Positions 37,418 through 46,806 of a DNA stretch of 64,000 nt are shown one piece after another. The DNA lies in the NCBI GenBank assembly GCA_900759715.1, contig CAAEXF010000141.1:28397-92396 (forward strand), read 5' to 3'. Positions within the stretch are counted from its first letter, which is position 1, and every line of letters starts with the position of its first letter. The translations under genes and the position numbers were made by a program. The DNA comes from Clostridium_AM sp900759715. Its GTDB lineage: Bacteria > Bacillota > Clostridia > Clostridiales > Clostridiaceae. The notes below the pieces were generated by a model. It was not told the origin of the DNA. It saw nothing but the letters and a program-made list of their open reading frames with translations, and ran no database searches.

Positions 37418-37456
37418 ATTATAATATAATTATTCAATAGATAATTATATTATAAT
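37418..37456. repeat. All-A/T perfect inverted repeat before rny
   Basis: Bases 37418-37433 and 37441-37456 are perfect 16-bp complements made only of A and T, with a seven-base loop (TCAATAG). It lies about 20 bp before a TTGACA (37475-37480) with TATAAA 15 bp further on. It may be an upstream activating or bent element, or a cruciform-prone site; the remaining 37351-37624 gap shows nothing else. Confidence 0.5.
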
Positions 37457-37624
37457 TAATGTAACACTATAAACTTGACAATATGAAAAATATAATATAA
37501 AATTAAGACAAATTCTGGTTTATCATTTGCTTAGTAATTACCAGTTGAATAGATATGACACCTTTTCTATGCTTGCATATTTGACTAAATAATAGATACA
37601 CAAATAAGCGAAGGAGGTGTTCAT

Positions 37625-39166
37625 GTGAGTGGAATTATATACATTATTATTTTCGGTATAATCGTAGCAGTCGGTTTATTTATTGGATTTTATATGACAA
37701 AAAGTAAAGCTGATGCTATAAAATCACAGGCTCTTGAAGAGTCTCATAGATTGAAAGAAGAAGCAGAGAGGGCGGCTGAATCTAAAAAGAAAGAAGCCAT
37801 TCTTGAAGCTAAAGAAGAAGTTCATAGATTGAGATCTGACTCTGAGAGGGAATTAAGAGAAAGAAGAAACGAAATACAAAGGCTTGAAAGAAGATTAATT
37901 CAAAGAGAAGAACTACTTGATAAGAAGAGTGATTCACTTGAAAAAAGAGAAGATAGCCTAAACAAAAAACAGCAGAAAATTGATGAATTGCAAGCAAGTA
38001 TAGAAGAATTATATGAAAAACAAAGGGAAGAACTTCAAAGATTATCAGGATTAACATCTGAAGAAGCTAAAGAAATATTATTAGAAGAAATTAACAAAGA
38101 GATTAAGCATGAAGCAGCAATTATGATTAAAGAGGTAGAATCAAAAGCTAAAGAAGAAGCTGACAAGAAAGCACGAGAGATTATAACTTGTGCAATACAA
38201 AGATGTGCAGCAGATCATGTAGCTGAGACTACAGTACATGTTGTTGCTCTTCCTAATGATGAAATGAAGGGAAGAATAATTGGTAGGGAAGGAAGAAACA
38301 TAAGAACACTAGAAACCCTAACAGGCGTAGATTTGATAATAGATGATACACCTGAAGCAGTAATTCTTTCAGGATTTGACCCAATAAGAAGAGAAGTAGC
38401 AAGAATAGCTTTGGAAAAGCTGATAATTGATGGAAGAATTCATCCTGCAAGAATTGAAGAAATGGTTGAAAAAGCTAAAAAAGAAGTTGAAAATGATATC
38501 AAAGAAGAAGGAGAACAGGCAACTTTTGAAACTGGAGTACATGGTCTTCATTCAGAACTAATAAAGTTACTAGGAAGATTAAAATATAGAACCAGTTATG
38601 GTCAGAATGTACTAAAGCATTCTATAGAAGTTTCATATTTAGCTGGTCTCATGGCTTCAGAACTTGGTATTGATCCGACTTTAGCCAAGAGAGCAGGATT
38701 GCTTCATGATATTGGTAAAGCAGTAGATCATGAAGTTGAAGGTCCACATGCCATTATTGGAGCAGAAGTTGCGAAGAAATATCGTGAGTCTTCTGTAATA
38801 GTTAATGCTATTGGTGCCCATCATGGCGATGTAGAGTTTGAATCTTTAGAAGCTGTACTCGTTCAGGCCGCAGATGCAATTTCAGCTGCAAGACCTGGTG
38901 CTAGAAGAGAAACACTAGAAGCTTATATTAAGCGTCTAGAGAAGTTGGAAGAGATAGCAAACACATGTGAAGGCGTAGAGAAGTCATATGCCATTCAAGC
39001 AGGTAGAGAGCTTAGAATTATGATCAAACCAGAAGATGTTGACGATGCAGGGGCTGTTGAGATGGCAAGGAATATTGCTAAGAGAATTGAAAGCGAATTA
39101 GAGTATCCTGGTCAAATTAAAGTAAATGTTATAAGAGAAACCCGCGCAATCGAATATGCAAAGTAG
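37625..39166 (+). CDS. rny: Ribonuclease Y
   Basis: 513 residues. Membrane-anchored endoribonuclease that initiates mRNA decay in Firmicutes. One N-terminal membrane helix (residues 2-22), a long coiled coil to about 200, a KH domain (GRIIGREGRNIRTLE) and an HD domain (LLHDIGKAVDHE, then GAHHGDVEF). GTG start at 37625 with AAGGAGGTG 7 nt upstream. Follows recA, the conserved order recA-rny-spoVS. Confidence 0.97.
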   Translation: MSGIIYIIIFGIIVAVGLFIGFYMTKSKADAIKSQALEESHRLKEEAERAAESKKKEAILEAKEEVHRLRSDSERELRERRNEIQRLERRLIQREELLDKKSDSLEKREDSLNKKQQKIDELQASIEELYEKQREELQRLSGLTSEEAKEILLEEINKEIKHEAAIMIKEVESKAKEEADKKAREIITCAIQRCAADHVAETTVHVVALPNDEMKGRIIGREGRNIRTLETLTGVDLIIDDTPEAVILSGFDPIRREVARIALEKLIIDGRIHPARIEEMVEKAKKEVENDIKEEGEQATFETGVHGLHSELIKLLGRLKYRTSYGQNVLKHSIEVSYLAGLMASELGIDPTLAKRAGLLHDIGKAVDHEVEGPHAIIGAEVAKKYRESSVIVNAIGAHHGDVEFESLEAVLVQAADAISAARPGARRETLEAYIKRLEKLEEIANTCEGVEKSYAIQAGRELRIMIKPEDVDDAGAVEMARNIAKRIESELEYPGQIKVNVIRETRAIEYAK

Positions 39167-39227
39167 TTAAAAAAGACAATAATATTCCTTTTGAGTTTTG
39201 TAAAATATGAAACCTTTACAAAATTTA

Positions 39228-39254
39228 GAAGGAATTTTTAATTTTTTGTAGAAT
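39228..39254 (+). promoter_or_regulatory. Sigma-H-type promoter of spoVS
   Basis: GAAGGAATT (39228-39236) fits the sigma-H -35 consensus RnAGGAwWW, and GTAGAAT (39248-39254) fits RnnGAAT, with an 11-bp spacer. spoVS is a known sigma-H gene in Bacillus, which supports the reading. Confidence 0.7.
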
Positions 39255-39311
39255 AGTATACTGTGTAAGCAATAACAAATAAGGTTAATTATAGTATATA
39301 GGAGGTTTACT

Positions 39312-39572
39312 ATGGAAGTATTAAAAGTTTCAGCAAAATCAAGTCCAAATTCAGTGGCAGGAGCATTAGCAGGAGTTATAAGAGAAAGAGGAGCGGCGGA
39401 GATTCAGGCTATAGGTGCTGGTGCATTAAATCAAGCAATTAAAGCAGTTGCTATTGCAAGAGGGTTTGTTGCGCCAAGTGGAATAGATTTAGTTTGCATT
39501 CCAGCATTTACTGACATTGAAATAGATGGTGAAGAAAGGACTGCAATTAAGTTAATAGTGCAGCCAAGATAA
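39312..39572 (+). CDS. spoVS: Stage V sporulation protein S
   Basis: 86 residues, the highly conserved Alba-like SpoVS. Begins MEVLKVSAKSSPNSVAGALAG and contains RERGAAEIQAIGAGALNQA. In Bacillus it is a sigma-H-expressed modulator of division and sporulation, probably nucleic-acid binding. AGGAGG 6-7 nt upstream of the ATG; monocistronic with the sigma-H promoter above and a strong terminator. Confidence 0.97.
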   Translation: MEVLKVSAKSSPNSVAGALAGVIRERGAAEIQAIGAGALNQAIKAVAIARGFVAPSGIDLVCIPAFTDIEIDGEERTAIKLIVQPR

Positions 39573-39602
39573 AAAATAATCAAAATATAATAAATTTGTT
39601 AA

Positions 39603-39636
39603 AAAGGACTTGAATTTGAATCAAGTCCTTTAATTT
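39603..39636 (+). terminator. spoVS terminator
   Basis: AAAGGACTTGA (39603-39613) pairs with TCAAGTCCTTT (39621-39631), followed by AATTT. Confidence 0.85.
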
Positions 39637-39771
39637 ATGATGAAAATATGTTAAATTAGATGATGTTGACTATATTATAACCTATGATAAAATGTGAAAA
39701 GGTATTAACTAGTAGATAAGTAGGCAAATATGATATACAATTTTCAATTTCAATTATTGAGGAGGAAACCT

Positions 39772-40638
39772 ATGGACGTAAAAGCTATATTTCAATTAAT
39801 GAGGCCTAAACAATGGATTAAGAATTTTTTTGTATTTGCTGCAATAATTTTTTCAGGAAAATTTTTTAATGAAAATATATTGTATTTAAATATTATAACA
39901 TTTATTTTATTTTGCCTTACATCATCTTCAATCTATGTGCTAAATGATATTGTAGATATTGAAAAAGATAGATGTCATCCTGATAAAAAAAGAAGGCCCC
40001 TTCCTAGTGGACGTGTTTCTTTAAAAACTGCTGCAATTTTAGATATAATAATTGTTCTATTTGTAACATATTTTTCATATAAAATGCTCAGTATTAAAAT
40101 ATTAAGTATATTAGCAATATATATGGTGATAAATGTATTTTATTCCTTTAAACTAAAAAATGTAGTAATAATAGATGTAATGATAATAACCTTTGGATTT
40201 GTATTAAGAGTTGAAAGCGGAAGTTTAGCAACAGGTGTTCAAGTTTCCCCATGGTTATTTTTATGTACTATATTATTGGCACTATTTTTGGCTCTTAATA
40301 AGAGAAGAAGTGAAATTATAACTCTAAAGGATAGAAGTGGCTCACATAGAAAAATATTAGAGGAATATTCTGTTGAAATGTTAGACAAGATGCTTATTAT
40401 AGTAACACCATCTATATTAATGGCATACTGTCTATATACCTTTAGCTCTGTTCAAAGTAAGACTATGATATTTACTATTCCATTTGTATTGTATGGAATT
40501 TTTAGATATGAATATCTTGTAGATAAGAAAAATGTTGGTGGAAAGCCGGAAGATGTATTTGGAAAAGATATACCATTTTTAATAAATATAATATTATGGG
40601 TGATATCAGTTTTAACCATAATATATTTGAAATTATAG
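39772..40638 (+). CDS. UbiA-family prenyltransferase (decaprenyl-phosphate phosphoribosyltransferase-like)
   Basis: 288-residue polytopic membrane protein (about eight segments). The first Asp-rich motif is LNDIVDIEKDRCHPDKKRRP (about residues 58-77) and the second region is YSFKLKNVVIIDVMIITFGF. The motif wording (NDIxDIEKDRxHPxKKxRPxxSG) is that of DPPR synthases, which attach phosphoribose to polyprenyl phosphate in mycobacteria, rather than quinone-making UbiA/MenA. I infer a polyprenyl-phosphate-linked sugar or related product. GGAGG before the ATG at 39772. Operon with the two genes below. Confidence 0.75.
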   Translation: MDVKAIFQLMRPKQWIKNFFVFAAIIFSGKFFNENILYLNIITFILFCLTSSSIYVLNDIVDIEKDRCHPDKKRRPLPSGRVSLKTAAILDIIIVLFVTYFSYKMLSIKILSILAIYMVINVFYSFKLKNVVIIDVMIITFGFVLRVESGSLATGVQVSPWLFLCTILLALFLALNKRRSEIITLKDRSGSHRKILEEYSVEMLDKMLIIVTPSILMAYCLYTFSSVQSKTMIFTIPFVLYGIFRYEYLVDKKNVGGKPEDVFGKDIPFLINIILWVISVLTIIYLKL

Positions 40639-40655
40639 AAAGGACATTAGACAAT

Positions 40656-41909
40656 ATGAAAAGTAAAAACTCAAAAATAGGTACATATTACAAAGCTGTA
40701 TTAATTATTGGGTTGTTAGTTTCTACATTATGGGTAGTATTTGTAGATGCAAAACCATTTTCAGATTTTCAATATTATTATAATCTTGCTGTTGATATAG
40801 CAAATGGGTTACCTTGGGGAGATACCTATACATCTGTAGGATATCCTATAATTCTTGGCGGAATTTTTAAATTATTTGGTTCAAGTTTAATTATTGCTAA
40901 AGTATTCAATTTAATTATTACATTTGCATCTAATTTTTGTTTTTTACTAATACTTAGAAAATTAGATATAAATGAATTGGATAGAAGAATTATATTTACT
41001 ATGTTTGTATTTATGCCAAATAATATTATGTATAATAGTATTCTTGGCACAGAATTACTTTTTACTTTAATAATACTAATTATAACTAATATTTATTTTG
41101 GACAAATTAAATTTAAGTATATATTAATAGGTATACTTGCAGGACTTAATACGATGATAAAGCCATTTTTTATAGCAATTTTCTTTGCAATATTTATTGT
41201 AGAGATATTGAAAGAAAAAAAGGTTACATTAGCATTTAAGAATTCTCTTATAGTTCTAATAGTTTCTATAATAGTAATCTCACCATGGATATATAGAAAT
41301 ACGAAGCTTGTAGGACAATTTACATATGTATCAAACAATGGAGGTATCGTTTTATACATAAATAATAATTCTCAAAATAATATAGGTAGATGGATGGCTG
41401 CTAGTGATGTTGAAAATTCGATTGTAAAAACACCGGAATATGAAAAAGCAAATATGACTGAAAAAAATAAAATGCTTGGAGATGCAGCAAAAAAATGGAT
41501 TAAAAGTCATCCAAAAGAATTTTTAACTCTTGGCTTTAAAAGATTGTATAATACTTATTTTGTAAGTGATGATATCATGTACAGCACTTATGGAAGCAAT
41601 TTAAGTGATAATACTAAGACGATAATTTTTTCTGTAGCAAATAATATAAGAAACATAATATTTACACCAGCTGTACTATATATTTTAATCTACAGTATAG
41701 TAATCTTAAGAGCAATTGTTTTGAGGAAAACTCAATTACTAGATAAATTTACATTATATATTATAGTGATATTTTTTATGTTTACTTCAGTATATTTTAT
41801 TACGGAAGGTCAAGGAAGATATGCTTTTCCAGAAATATTTATAATGATATATTGTTTTTATCAATTTATTAAATCAGCACTATATAAGTTAAAGGAGTTA
41901 TTTTTATGA
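40656..41909 (+). CDS. GT-C-type membrane glycosyltransferase (ArnT/PMT-like)
   Basis: 417 residues, about ten hydrophobic segments. After the first segment, the loop DFQYYYNLAVDIANG supplies the acidic residue expected of GT-C transferases, followed by TSVGYPIILGGIFKLFGSS. A soluble extracytoplasmic stretch lies around 240-320. Such enzymes move a sugar from a polyprenyl-phosphate donor to an acceptor outside the membrane. Acceptor unknown. The ATG at 40656 is preceded by a weak GAAAGGA. It follows the UbiA-like gene by 17 bp and overlaps the next gene by 4 nt (ATGA). Confidence 0.7.
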   Translation: MKSKNSKIGTYYKAVLIIGLLVSTLWVVFVDAKPFSDFQYYYNLAVDIANGLPWGDTYTSVGYPIILGGIFKLFGSSLIIAKVFNLIITFASNFCFLLILRKLDINELDRRIIFTMFVFMPNNIMYNSILGTELLFTLIILIITNIYFGQIKFKYILIGILAGLNTMIKPFFIAIFFAIFIVEILKEKKVTLAFKNSLIVLIVSIIVISPWIYRNTKLVGQFTYVSNNGGIVLYINNNSQNNIGRWMAASDVENSIVKTPEYEKANMTEKNKMLGDAAKKWIKSHPKEFLTLGFKRLYNTYFVSDDIMYSTYGSNLSDNTKTIIFSVANNIRNIIFTPAVLYILIYSIVILRAIVLRKTQLLDKFTLYIIVIFFMFTSVYFITEGQGRYAFPEIFIMIYCFYQFIKSALYKLKELFL

Positions 41910-42262
41910 TTTGGTTAATTCTAACATCAGTTTTTTTAGGTGCAATTGGACAGGTTTTGGTAAAGTATGGAGCTGTAAATCTTGAATTGAATTTTGCGGC
42001 AAGGTACATTTTTTCAAGTATATTAAGTATATTAAAAAATGTACCTGTGATGCTGGGAACTGTATCTTATGGACTTAGTTTTCTGATCTGGATAAAAGTT
42101 TTGAGTAAGGTTGAATTGAGTTATGCATATCCTATGGTCAGTATAGGATATATATTAATTATGTTTTTCTCTTACTTTATTTTTAAAGAAAATATTTCAC
42201 TAATAAGAATAGCAGGAGTAATTTTCATTATAATAGGAGTTGTATTAGTAGCAAGAAGTTAA
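41906..42262 (+). CDS. Small EamA/SMR-type membrane protein (ArnE-like flippase subunit)
   Basis: 118 residues with four membrane helices, beginning MIWLILTSVFLGAIGQVLVK and ending IAGVIFIIIGVVLVARS. Its SMR/EamA layout resembles ArnE-type half-flippases that carry polyprenyl-phosphate sugars across the membrane. The ATGA overlap with the glycosyltransferase shows coupling. Together with the two genes upstream it completes a make-flip-transfer set. Confidence 0.7.
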   Translation: MIWLILTSVFLGAIGQVLVKYGAVNLELNFAARYIFSSILSILKNVPVMLGTVSYGLSFLIWIKVLSKVELSYAYPMVSIGYILIMFFSYFIFKENISLIRIAGVIFIIIGVVLVARS

Positions 42263-42349
42263 AAAAATATCTATAATTGATAATTAAGCCAAATGGTGAT
42301 ATATTGTAGTAAATGAATTTTTTTATATTTTGAGAAAACGGGTGATATA

Positions 42350-43207
42350 ATGCTGTACTCAGATTTACACATTCACTCAAACTATTCAGATGGGAAGCTT
42401 TCTCCAGAAAAGATAGTTGATTTGTCACAATTAAGAAATATAAAGTGTATTTCCATAACAGACCACGACAGTATTGATTCTCAATATATAGTTAAGAATA
42501 GAAACTCCGCAAATATAAGAATCATTCCAGGGTTAGAGCTTAGCTCTCAATATAAGGGGATAGAAGTCCATATTCTAGCTTATTTTATTGATTTAGATGA
42601 TAAGGCCCTTAAAGATAGACTTAGTGATGTTAAACAAAGCAGACAAGAAAGGGCTCAAAAGATAATAAGCAAATTAAATGAATTGAATATAGACATAAAT
42701 ATAGAAGATATAGACAAGGAAGATTATGATAGGTCTATTGGAAGACTTCATATAGCTAAAATTCTAGTTAGTAAGGGATTTGCAGAAAGTACTAAAGAAG
42801 CATTTCAAAGATATTTAATCAAAAACAGACCTGCATTTGTGGAACGGTGCAAAATAGATTATAAGGAAGCAATGAAACTTATATTGAATGCAAAAGGAGT
42901 ACCAGTTTTAGCTCATCCCGGAGAGATATATAGGAATATAGAAATAGAAAATATAATAAAAGATTTAAAGTCATACGGATTAAAAGGTATAGAAGTGTTT
43001 CATCCAGCACACTCTTCTAGAACAGTAAATAATTGTTATAATTTAGCTAAAAAATATTCATTAATTATTACTGGCGGAAGTGATTGTCATGGCACTATTG
43101 TAAATGGTGATTATACACTAGGAACTATAGGTATTAATGAAACTTTAACTTATAAATTTTTTAAAGCAAAATATAAAAACTTTCGTGATATGGAGGAAAC
43201 AAAATGA
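42350..43207 (+). CDS. PHP-domain phosphoesterase (TrpH/YciV-like)
   Basis: 285 residues of the PHP family. Metal-binding motifs: DLHIHSNYSDG at residues 5-15, TDHDSI near 40, GLELSS, a central HIAK block, VLAHPGE and GGSDCHG. TrpH/YciV relatives remove 5' nucleotides from RNA or dephosphorylate pAp; the exact substrate here is inferred. The start at 42350 is preceded by GGGTGAT, a modest site. Overlaps the aminotransferase gene by 4 nt. Confidence 0.82.
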   Translation: MLYSDLHIHSNYSDGKLSPEKIVDLSQLRNIKCISITDHDSIDSQYIVKNRNSANIRIIPGLELSSQYKGIEVHILAYFIDLDDKALKDRLSDVKQSRQERAQKIISKLNELNIDINIEDIDKEDYDRSIGRLHIAKILVSKGFAESTKEAFQRYLIKNRPAFVERCKIDYKEAMKLILNAKGVPVLAHPGEIYRNIEIENIIKDLKSYGLKGIEVFHPAHSSRTVNNCYNLAKKYSLIITGGSDCHGTIVNGDYTLGTIGINETLTYKFFKAKYKNFRDMEETK

Positions 43208-44397
43208 TATTATCAAAAAAAGCGCAGCAAATACAACCATCTATAACTTTAGCAATAACTGCTAAAGCTAAAAAAATGAAGGCAGATGGAATTGATGTTA
43301 TTGGTTTTGGTGCAGGTGAACCAGACTTTAATACACCAGAAAATATTCAAAATGCAGCCATTAATGCCATTAGACAAGGATTTACTAAATATACACCTGC
43401 ATCAGGTATAATGGAGCTAAAAGAGGCAATAGTAGATAAGTTTAATAAAGATAACAATTTGAATTATAAAACTACTCAAATTATTGTTTCATCAGGTGCT
43501 AAGCAAAGTTTATCTAATGCTTTCTTAGCTACATTAAATCCTGGAGATGAGGTTATTGTTCCAGTACCTTACTGGGTAAGCTATCCAGAACTTATAAAGT
43601 TAGCAGATGGAGTACCTGTATTTGTAGAAACAAGTGAAGAAAGTGGTTTTAAATATGATATAGAAGACTTAAGAAGTGCTATAACAGAAAAAACAAAAAT
43701 GATATTATTAAATAGTCCAAATAATCCAACAGGTACAGTGTATACTAAAGAAGAACTTGTTGCTATAGCAGATCTTGCTAAAGAAAAAAATACATTAATT
43801 TTATCAGATGAAATTTATGAAAAATTGATATATGGGAATACTAAACACATAAGTATAGCTAGTCTAAGTGAAGACGCATATAACAGAACAATTGTTATTA
43901 ATGGAGTATCTAAAGCATATTCTATGACTGGTTGGAGAATAGGATATGCTGCAGCTAGTGAAGAAATAACTAAGCTTATGTCAAATATTCAAAGTCATAC
44001 TACTTCAAACCCTAACTCAATTGCTCAGTATGCATCTGTAGAAGCTTTAAAAGGTGATGATGCACAAATGATAGAAATGGTTTCAGAGTTCAAAGCAAGA
44101 AGAGACTATATGGTAAACAAGATAAATTCAATAGAAGGTGTGTCCTGCATTAATCCAGAAGGTGCATTTTATGTGATGATGAATATATCAAAGATTTTTG
44201 GTAAAAAAATTGACGGCGCTGAAATTATAGATTCTATGAGTTTTTCTGAACAATTACTTGATAAAGCAAAGGTAGCAGTTATACCAGGTATAGGTTTTGG
44301 TGTAGATAACTATGTAAGATTCTCTTATGCAACTTCAATGGATAATATTCAAAAAGGGCTAGATAGAGTGGAGAAGTTTATTAGTGAACTAAAATAA
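43204..44397 (+). CDS. Class I/II PLP aminotransferase (aspartate aminotransferase type)
   Basis: 397 residues. Fold-type I aminotransferase of the Iab subgroup. GAGEPDFNTPENI near residue 37, NSPNNPTGTVY near 171, DEIYEKLIYG near 203 and the PLP-lysine motif NGVSKAYSMTGWRIGY near 236. The most likely reaction is aspartate/2-oxoglutarate transamination, though related enzymes use aromatic or other substrates. Translationally coupled to the PHP gene upstream (ATGA overlap); GGAGG is before the ATG. Confidence 0.85.
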   Translation: MILSKKAQQIQPSITLAITAKAKKMKADGIDVIGFGAGEPDFNTPENIQNAAINAIRQGFTKYTPASGIMELKEAIVDKFNKDNNLNYKTTQIIVSSGAKQSLSNAFLATLNPGDEVIVPVPYWVSYPELIKLADGVPVFVETSEESGFKYDIEDLRSAITEKTKMILLNSPNNPTGTVYTKEELVAIADLAKEKNTLILSDEIYEKLIYGNTKHISIASLSEDAYNRTIVINGVSKAYSMTGWRIGYAAASEEITKLMSNIQSHTTSNPNSIAQYASVEALKGDDAQMIEMVSEFKARRDYMVNKINSIEGVSCINPEGAFYVMMNISKIFGKKIDGAEIIDSMSFSEQLLDKAKVAVIPGIGFGVDNYVRFSYATSMDNIQKGLDRVEKFISELK

Positions 44398-44489
44398 TAC
44401 TATTTATTAATAGAAAATTTGTTTTTTAATAGACTAAAAATCTTTAATAAAATTTATTTTGTGTAATCTTTTACATTGGAAAATAGCCG

Positions 44490-44517
44490 TTGAAACCTAT
44501 TAAAAAAATGTTATAAT
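44490..44517 (+). promoter_or_regulatory. ptsH promoter
   Basis: TTGAAA (44490-44495), 16-bp spacer, TATAAT (44512-44517). Start expected near 44524. Confidence 0.7.
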
Positions 44518-44571
44518 AAAAAGGAAAGTTTGTCATATATTATTATATTATAGAGGATTGAGGTGAATTTG

Positions 44572-44832
44572 ATGGTATCTAAAGAAGTTACAGTAAAAAG
44601 TTCTACTGGCTTACATGCAAGACCAGCAACTCTATTAGTGAAAAAGGCTTCTTCTTTCAAATCAGATATAAGTATTGAATTTGATGGAAAAAAGGCTAAC
44701 GTAAAAAGCTTAATTGGAGTATTATCATTAGGTGTAACTAAAAATTCAACAGTTAAGGTTACTGCATCAGGAGATGATGAAGCTTTAGCAGCTGAAGAAG
44801 TATCTAAGTTAATAGAATCATTAGAAGAATAA
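44572..44832 (+). CDS. ptsH: HPr phosphocarrier protein
   Basis: 86 residues. Passes phosphate from enzyme I to the PTS permeases and, phosphorylated on Ser46, serves CcpA-type catabolite repression. His15 lies in SSTGLHARPA and Ser46 in NVKSLIGVLSLG, both conserved. The frame is open from 44563, but GAGGTG is 7 nt before the ATG at 44572. Monocistronic; enzyme I is not in the window. It would supply the PTS permease at 47.2 kb. Confidence 0.96.
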   Translation: MVSKEVTVKSSTGLHARPATLLVKKASSFKSDISIEFDGKKANVKSLIGVLSLGVTKNSTVKVTASGDDEALAAEEVSKLIESLEE

Positions 44833-44850
44833 AATAATTTTTATATAAAT

Positions 44851-44876
44851 AAAAGGCTCACTAATATGAGCCTTTT
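44851..44876. terminator. Bidirectional terminator between ptsH and the DUF378 gene
   Basis: AAAAGGCTCA (44851-44860) pairs with TGAGCCTTTT (44867-44876); A- and T-tracts flank it on both sides, so it can serve both convergent genes. Confidence 0.88.
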
Positions 44877-44881
44877 ATTTA

Positions 44882-45097
44882 TTATTTAAAGGATTTTTTC
44901 ATTTTTAATAAAAGCAGTAGCATGTCCACACCGGCTGCTCCAATAAGTATGTAAATTATCCTTCCAATTAAATTTACCGGTTCCCCGAGCAGTGAGCCTA
45001 TTAAATTAAAATTAAATAACCCTATAAGTCCCCAATTTAGTGCACCGATAATTACTAGAATTAAAGAAATTTTATCTAATAAGTTAAACTTATACAT
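44882..45097 (-). CDS. DUF378 small membrane protein
   Basis: 71 residues with two hydrophobic helices (about 8-28 and 45-64) and a basic C-terminus (KMKKSFK). DKISLILVIIGALNWGLIGL is the DUF378 signature. Function unknown. GGAGGT lies 6 nt before the ATG on the reverse strand. It stands alone, converging on ptsH and diverging from purB; the 263-bp gap to purB holds a TATAAT at 45302-45307 on the forward strand and nothing else clear. Confidence 0.85.
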   Translation of the reverse strand: MYKFNLLDKISLILVIIGALNWGLIGLFNFNLIGSLLGEPVNLIGRIIYILIGAAGVDMLLLLLKMKKSFK

Positions 45098-45360
45098 AAA
45101 GTACCTCCAAACCCATATAATTTTATTCTAATAAATTATATTAATTCAGCGATGAAATAGAACAGTTTGTACACAATTTAATTTATATTATTCTTAGGAT
45201 AAAAAATTATTAATAAAAATTAATAAATAAGAAAAGATAAAATATGCGATAAAAAAGAAAAAATACGAACAAAAGATATATGAAATAAGCTTGATATATG
45301 CTATAATGTGAATGAAAAAATAAAAAAAATCAATTACATACGTCTGGAGGTACTTTAATT

Positions 45361-46791
45361 ATGAGAAATACGTATAATACACCGTTAAATACAAGATATT
45401 CTTCAAAGGAAATGAGCTATTTATTTTCAGATGAGATGAAGTTTAAAACTTGGAGAAAACTATGGGTGGCATTAGCAGAATGTGAAAAAGAATTAGGACT
45501 TAATATTACAGATGAACAAATACAAGAGCTTAAAGATAATATAGATAATATAAATTATGAAGTAGCTGAAAAGAGAGAAAAAGAAGTACGTCACGATGTT
45601 ATGAGCCATGTTTATGCATATGGTGTACAGTGCCCAAAGGCAAAAGGGATAATACACTTAGGGGCAACCAGTTGTTATGTAGGTGATAATACTGATTTAA
45701 TAGCAATGAGAGAAGCTCTGTTACTTATAAAAAAGAAAATTATAAATGTAATTAATTCTTTGTCTAAATTTGCAATTCAACATAAAGATGTGCCTACATT
45801 AGGTTTTACTCATCTTCAGCCAGCTCAATTAACTACTGTAGGTAAGAGGGCAACGCTTTGGATCCAAGAACTTTTTTTAGATCTTGAAAATTTACAGTTT
45901 GTAATAGATCATATGAGATTTAGAGGAGTAAAAGGAACAACTGGTACACAAGCAAGCTTTATGGAACTATTTAATGGTGATGAAGATAAAGTAAAAAAAT
46001 TAGATAAAATGGTAACAGAAAGAATGGGCTTTAAGGAAGAGTTCATGGTAACAGGACAGACTTATACAAGAAAGCTTGACTCAATTATACTAAATACTTT
46101 ATCAGAAATTGCTCAAAGTGCTTATAAATTTAGTAATGATATGAGAATACTTCAAAATATGAAAGAGATGGAAGAGCCATTTGAAAAGAATCAAATTGGA
46201 TCATCCGCTATGGCCTATAAAAGGAATCCTATGAGATCTGAAAGAATAGGAGCTCTTGCAAGATATATAATTGTAAATTCATTAAACCCAGCAATAACTG
46301 CATCGACACAATGGTTTGAAAGAACTTTGGATGATTCTGCTAATAAGAGAATTGCAGTTTCAGAAGCATTTTTAGCTTTAGACGGAGTACTTAACCTATA
46401 TATGAATGTATCTAGTAATATGGTAGTTTATCCAAAGGTTATAGAAGCACATGTAAAGAGTGAGTTACCATTTATGGCTACTGAAAATATCATAATGGAA
46501 GCTGTTAAAAGAGGTGGAGATAGACAGGAACTTCATGAGAGAATAAGACAGCATTCCATGGAAGCAGCTAAAATGGTTAAAATAGAAGGAAAAGAAAATG
46601 ATTTAATTGAAAGAATCATAAATGATGATTTCTTTAATATGACAAAAGAAGAGATACTATCATTAATTGATTCAAAGAAATTTATAGGTAGAGCGCCAGG
46701 GCAAGTAGAAGACTTTATTGAAAAGCAAATAAGACCTATACTTGAAGAAAACAAAGAACTACTTGGGGAAGAAGTGGAAATTAACGTATAG
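45361..46791 (+). CDS. purB: Adenylosuccinate lyase
   Basis: 476 residues. Cleaves SAICAR and adenylosuccinate in purine synthesis. RHDVMSHVYAYG and GATSCYVGDNTD near residues 78-108, TLGFTHLQPAQLTTVGKR, and the family signature GSSAMAYKRNPMRSERI near residue 281-297. The length is that of the longer PurB class found in clostridia and animals. GGAGG precedes the ATG. Monocistronic with a strong terminator. Confidence 0.96.
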   Translation: MRNTYNTPLNTRYSSKEMSYLFSDEMKFKTWRKLWVALAECEKELGLNITDEQIQELKDNIDNINYEVAEKREKEVRHDVMSHVYAYGVQCPKAKGIIHLGATSCYVGDNTDLIAMREALLLIKKKIINVINSLSKFAIQHKDVPTLGFTHLQPAQLTTVGKRATLWIQELFLDLENLQFVIDHMRFRGVKGTTGTQASFMELFNGDEDKVKKLDKMVTERMGFKEEFMVTGQTYTRKLDSIILNTLSEIAQSAYKFSNDMRILQNMKEMEEPFEKNQIGSSAMAYKRNPMRSERIGALARYIIVNSLNPAITASTQWFERTLDDSANKRIAVSEAFLALDGVLNLYMNVSSNMVVYPKVIEAHVKSELPFMATENIIMEAVKRGGDRQELHERIRQHSMEAAKMVKIEGKENDLIERIINDDFFNMTKEEILSLIDSKKFIGRAPGQVEDFIEKQIRPILEENKELLGEEVEINV

Positions 46792-46806
46792 GTATTTTAG
46801 AATGAG

